A stretch of DNA of 64,000 bases, taken from positions 12,203,504 to 12,267,503 of the forward strand of contig NC_088298.1 in assembly GCF_032854445.1 (NCBI RefSeq), written 5' to 3'. The notes under the pieces are model-generated. The model had not been told where the DNA came from and ran no database searches. It saw nothing but the letters and a program-made list of their open reading frames with translations. This stretch comes from Liolophura sinensis (taxonomy: Eukaryota; Mollusca; Polyplacophora; Chitonida; Chitonidae). Shown here in pieces: positions 59,843 to 64,000 of the stretch. Within the stretch, counting starts at the first letter, position 1; the number at the start of each line of letters is the position of its first letter. A program made the position numbers and the translations under genes.

Positions 59843-61723
59843 CATTTTAAGGCTTTGATATGTGTTTCTAAAAGTGCATTTTTACATACCCAAACTTCAG
59901 GTGAAATATTGTTAAAGCTGGTGAAATCAACCCTTGCTTGCATGGAGACTGGTTTTCTTACCGCATTCTGAAATCTCCAGACTGCTGTCTCTTAGAGCAA
60001 ATAATGTGAAAAGTTTCAATATATTCTACCGCTGTTAGACTACTGGCAGATAAAGGTTAAATGGGTTGTCTGTAATAGTGAGCAAGTCTTAATGCTCATC
60101 CCTTACCAGCACTGCATAGGACTTCCAATTCTCATAGTGTAAGATACTCAACGGTTTCTCTTGATGTTAACGCGACTCTCTTTTTTAAATACTTCCCCTT
60201 CTTGATGTGCACATGTGTAAATAACGAGATAAACACAGAATTATAATGGTTAGAAATTATAAAAATATTCAATCCTCTTTTTCAACATTCATTAATGGCA
60301 TATTTTAGCATATAGCATGCTAACTCAAGATAAGGCTTGTATACTTTAGTTAATTTCCACTGACTAAATTTCAGACACAGGTATCTGAGAAAGCATCATA
60401 CTGTAATACATAACAGCACACATCTACCGGCTGTATTTCATTCACTCTCATGTAAAAGCTCACTAATTGGCACCTAATACATGTTTAACACAGCAATTAG
60501 AAAGCATTCAGACGGAAAGTTGTGTGCTACATGTACACTTGTCCGTACCAACATCATGCAATCCACATTAATAAAGTTCAAATGAGGCTACAAAAAAAAA
60601 AACAAAAAAACACACACACACACACACACATGCAAAAAAGTACTGTATTTTAACTGTTCATCTATAATTCCCATACATTTTGTCTACATGTATACATGTA
60701 TGTAAACTAAGTGCTTTCAGTGATTAACTGATATCATTGTCTTTACTGACGGAGCCAACAGTGCCATGGACAAGTGGTGAAATATGCTGCCACATAATCC
60801 CCTCAAATGTACGCCTAGACAATAATGTTTGCCAAGTCTAATTACTCCAGTCTTAAAACATTTTCATACTATTTTTAATTATCAATATTAATACATGTAT
60901 AACAAAGAATGAGGTTCATAAGTTTATAAATAAGGGGCAAATCTGTATTCTGATAAACATGAGAGAATTCAGGGAATATGGTCAAACATAATCTTTCAAA
61001 TTGATATTCGTATGGCCATGAACTGATTAAAACAGAAGACAGGTGGTTTTGTCTGCAATCATTGATACGCCTGTCAACACAGTGATTAAAGTCACCCGGG
61101 AAATGCTGGCAACCTCACACGTAGCTGGGCATTTTACAATCACTTTTGACAGCGAACTAGGCTGATTATGTTTGGTTACGCCAAGCAATGCATCTCCAAC
61201 AGTGGCGAAAAAAGTGCTAATTCCAGCGGTGTTGTCGTAATTTTGATGACGTTGTTAACATTAGAGCTTTGGTCAACAAACGTGAAAATTAACCGAATCA
61301 ATATGGAGTGCAGAGTGAAATTGCCACCCTTAGCATAATTACACTAATCCATTATCTTTAACCTCTAACACTGACATATAAATCAGGACAGTTAAATATA
61401 ACTTAGGGAAATTACACCTCATATTAACCACCATGAATATGGAACGGATCTACCACAGCTTGATCTTGTAGTTACTTTCTTTCCACCATTAGCACGTCTC
61501 TCGGTCAATTCCACCCAAGCAAATGGTCATATTTATTCATTATCATATTGTTTAACATAAATGTTCCACAACGTGCAATTTTATTCTTTCAGAAGGGAGT
61601 AATAAAGCTTTATGGTCCACAAAAGAACCACTGACAATTAAGACAGCAACAGAACTAACTGCGAATAAAAACTAAGTAAAAATACAAGAAAGAAAATGTA
61701 ATGTTGCCACTTAATGAATACAA
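59843..61723. other. Unique sequence with an A/CA simple tract
   Basis: A-rich then (CA)n sequence lies at 60592-60630. No gene is recognised. Confidence 0.45.
60592..60630. repeat. A-rich and (CA)n microsatellite
   Basis: A-runs with single C interruptions, followed by about eleven CA units. Confidence 0.95.
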
Positions 61724-61736
61724 GAACGATTTTGAA

Positions 61737-61994
61737 TTTATTTATTTATTTGATTGGTGTTTTACGCCGTACTCAAGAATATTTCACATATACGCCGGCG
61801 GCCAGCATTATGGTGGGTGGAAACCGGGCCCAGCCCGGGGGAAACCCACGACCATCCGCAGGTTGCTGGCAGACCTTCCCACTTACTGCCGGATAGGAAG
61901 CCAACATGAGCTGGACTTGAACTCACAGCGACCGCATTAGTGAGAGGCTCCTGGGTAAATACGCTGCGCTGACCGACTGAGCCACGGAGGCCCC
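61737..61994 (-). mobile_element. tRNA-derived SINE, nearly full length
   Basis: ATTTATTTATTTGATTGGTG tail, then CGCCGTACTCAAGAATATTT through the central blocks to the head CTGCGCTGACCGACTGAGCC then ACGGAGGCCCC. Part of the head between GCTGCGCT and GACTGAGCC is shortened. A perfect 13-bp duplication GAACGATTTTGAA flanks it (61724-61736, 61995-62007). Confidence 0.97.
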
Positions 61995-62007
61995 GAACGA
62001 TTTTGAA

Positions 62008-62346
62008 GAGTGGATATCTAAACTGACATAATTTCAGTTCTGGAATTCTCACTCAGATGCATGGATAAGCCTATATATAGCTACATGGTTGTATTGGGTG
62101 GAGTAGGCACATGTATGGCCACTCAAACTTATAGTATTGAAATGCTTTATGGCAAGTTCTACATTATACTCATTCCAAAAACCCCATCAATTATTGAACA
62201 CAAAACTATTGTATCTTAGCAAATTTAAAGATATACACTATATAATGCAATCTCACACCAAATAAATACACACACCTGGTTGGAAAAAGTCATATCAATA
62301 AACACTAATACATTTAATAATTACATGTAATAATAACATGCCTTAC
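62008..62346. other. Unique AT-rich sequence, nothing recognised
   Basis: No supported feature. Confidence 0.5.
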
Positions 62347-62353
62347 TGTCTGT

Positions 62354-62492
62354 ATTTATTTATTTGATTGCCAAAAATATTTCCCTTATACCACAGTGGC
62401 CATCATTATGTATATGGTGGGAGGACAACGGGCAGAATTATGAAACCCAGGGAAAGTTCCCGGTCATGACCATCCGCAGGTTGCCGGCAGCT
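62354..62492 (-). mobile_element. tRNA-derived SINE, truncated and decayed
   Basis: ATTTATTTATTTGATTG tail with loss of the GTGTTTTACGCCGTACTC block, then AAAAATATTTCCCTTATACC, GTGGCCATCATTATG and CATGACCATCCGCAGGTTGC. A short candidate duplication TGTCTGT lies at 62347-62353 and 62493-62499. Confidence 0.88.
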
Positions 62493-62499
62493 TGTCTGT

Positions 62500-64000
62500 T
62501 GATATATTATACATATACATATGAGATGTGTGGAAGACATGTGCATGCCTAATGGTCAACATCTTCATGGTTCAGGTCTATCTGTTACACCTGCCTCAAA
62601 CATTGGTGCATCAATTCAGTTCCAATAATTACAAAATATTTGTGGTTTTAAGATCTTTGGGATATAAATTTAGAGCAAAGACATCTACCTGGAGACAAAC
62701 GACCTTGAGGGAAAACCCCTTATCAGGAAAATGCATTTGTATATGACCATTACAAGGACCTAGCTTTTCGTTTAAGAACAAACCCACACACGCTTCCATA
62801 ATTCAGACATTTCTTCACAGGGAGGACAAAAACATTTGGCCAGAAGAAATTCAGCCATTAATTTGGAACATGTCAGAAGGCTGATTTACCACACATACAA
62901 AGACAAATTTATGATGGCCGTAAATCAACCACCACACAGCAATTACAACAAATGTTTGCATAAAATTCCCTCGGAAAATGTTTCAAAGAGGAAGTCAGGT
63001 TGAAGTAAATCTAGGTTTCGGAAATTGGGAGGAAATGAGCAAATCTCATCAGTCATGTACTAGAGGCATTAAAATTGCACGAATACATACACAGGCGTGT
63101 AGATCTAACTATCTGTTAACACAAGGGACGATTTAAGAGAGGCCATATTTGAAAACATATTTGTTGGGATATCCCACAAAGCCATGGTCTAGGTTTTTTA
63201 TTGGGCTTTCGATGGAATTTCTTTCTTCATTTTCTCATAATGTCAAATTTAATTTCTTTACACTTGTACTTATGAATCTCTACCATTTCACAAAATACTG
63301 TAAATCTTCAAACTTTTCAACCTATAAAGCAGTATTATTCAGTGGAACTTTCGCATGCAATCATTACGAAGGTAACAATAAAATGACTTTACTGTGTGAC
63401 TACGTATACAAGCTTTCTAAAACTGTGCAAATTATTCCTGTACACTCATAGTTCCCTCAGAATATCTAAAAATACTGGTTGCAGACAGCTGAAAAGGTTG
63501 AAGAAGTAGGGTAATGAAAAAAAAAATTTAAAACCAAACTCCTTTTTTCTGATAGGGCTGCATGCACTATCCCCAACAATTTTTTTTTCTTTTAATTTGA
63601 AACTTGTTTGAATATTTTATTACATAACATTTGTTAAAGATGTTAATTCTCTAGAACTTTTCACTTAGTCAGTTTTACAGGTGTTCCAGGACACCCAGAG
63701 TTAACCTCTTCAATTCACCTGGCAACTTAACTGACAAATTTCCTTATACCTCATGCCGCGGACAATTCTGGATTTGGAAGAGATATAGATTTGAACACGA
63801 AGTCTCACTGGCTACAAGAGCCTGACAGTCTATATGTCCATTGGGCATAAAAATTGTCATATGATTATGTCATGCTTTGTATTGTGTGTTAGTGCTAGGT
63901 AATATTAGCATTGGATAACAGTTAGAATGTATTCTGCCTGAAAGCAGCCGCCAGATGGCCCGGTATATGATGGATGCTCTACCTTAGAAACATAGCCTCA
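62500..64000. other. Unique sequence, nothing recognised
   Basis: The frame 63149-63451 (100 codons) has no recognisable domain. TTATTGGGCTTTCGATGGAA near 63199 resembles TCATTGGGCTTTTGATGGAA near 17239 and may mark an old dispersed repeat. Confidence 0.4.

Noticed and set aside
17239-63330. Dispersed repeat shared by 17239-17350 and 63199-63330
   Set aside because: Only one ~20-base phrase matches well; the remainder is AT-rich with uncertain alignment, so I did not call a family.

Overview
This is a window of animal nuclear DNA, most probably from a lophotrochozoan invertebrate (a mollusc, possibly a brachiopod). The evidence is the AT-rich intergenic or intronic texture, repeated copies of one tRNA-derived SINE whose 3' part resembles SINEs I associate with mollusc and brachiopod genomes, the frequent palindrome ACATGT/TACATGTA, and many long minisatellites. 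I see no prokaryotic operon structure, no rRNA, no genuine tRNA gene, no CRISPR and no intact protein-coding gene. Most open frames are short, in random positions, and unlike any family I know. The longest ones are by-products of tandem repeats.

Layout. 0-4 kb: a 22-bp tandem array, a SINE fragment, a GC-rich DNA-transposon-like element (1236-1933) carrying a recognisable trihelix (Myb/SANT-like) exon, and a large 44/45-bp minisatellite. 4-10 kb: low-complexity tracts, a 51-bp and a 23-bp array, and two SINEs. 10-22 kb: a strong 17-bp hairpin at 10.16 kb, a duplicated CRE-containing block at 10.4 kb, several SINEs, and arrays of 38, 34 and 31 bp. 22-32 kb: a 70-bp array, the first two copies of a TTAA-flanked MITE, a divergent second SINE family, and a 0.73-kb element bounded by ~120-bp inverted repeats. 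33-42 kb: arrays of 42 (degenerate), 50, 56 and 67/45 bp, the last interrupted by a 200-N assembly gap. 42-51 kb: SINEs, a third MITE copy and a trimeric higher-order array. 51.9-54.0 kb: a candidate cysteine-rich exon followed by an old ~1-kb tandem duplication containing one unusually well conserved block. 55-64 kb: a fourth MITE, a SINE inserted into the tail of another SINE, a nearly perfect 34-bp hairpin array, and two more SINEs.

The window reads as a large intron or intergenic tract shaped by SINE retroposition (target-site duplications recovered for most copies), MITE transposition and minisatellite expansion. Several arrays grew by copying dimers or trimers rather than single units. 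I found no new multi-gene system. The best leads are the trihelix-bearing element, the TTAA MITE family, the paralogous duplication with its conserved core, the candidate exon at 51.9 kb and the hairpin at 10.16 kb.
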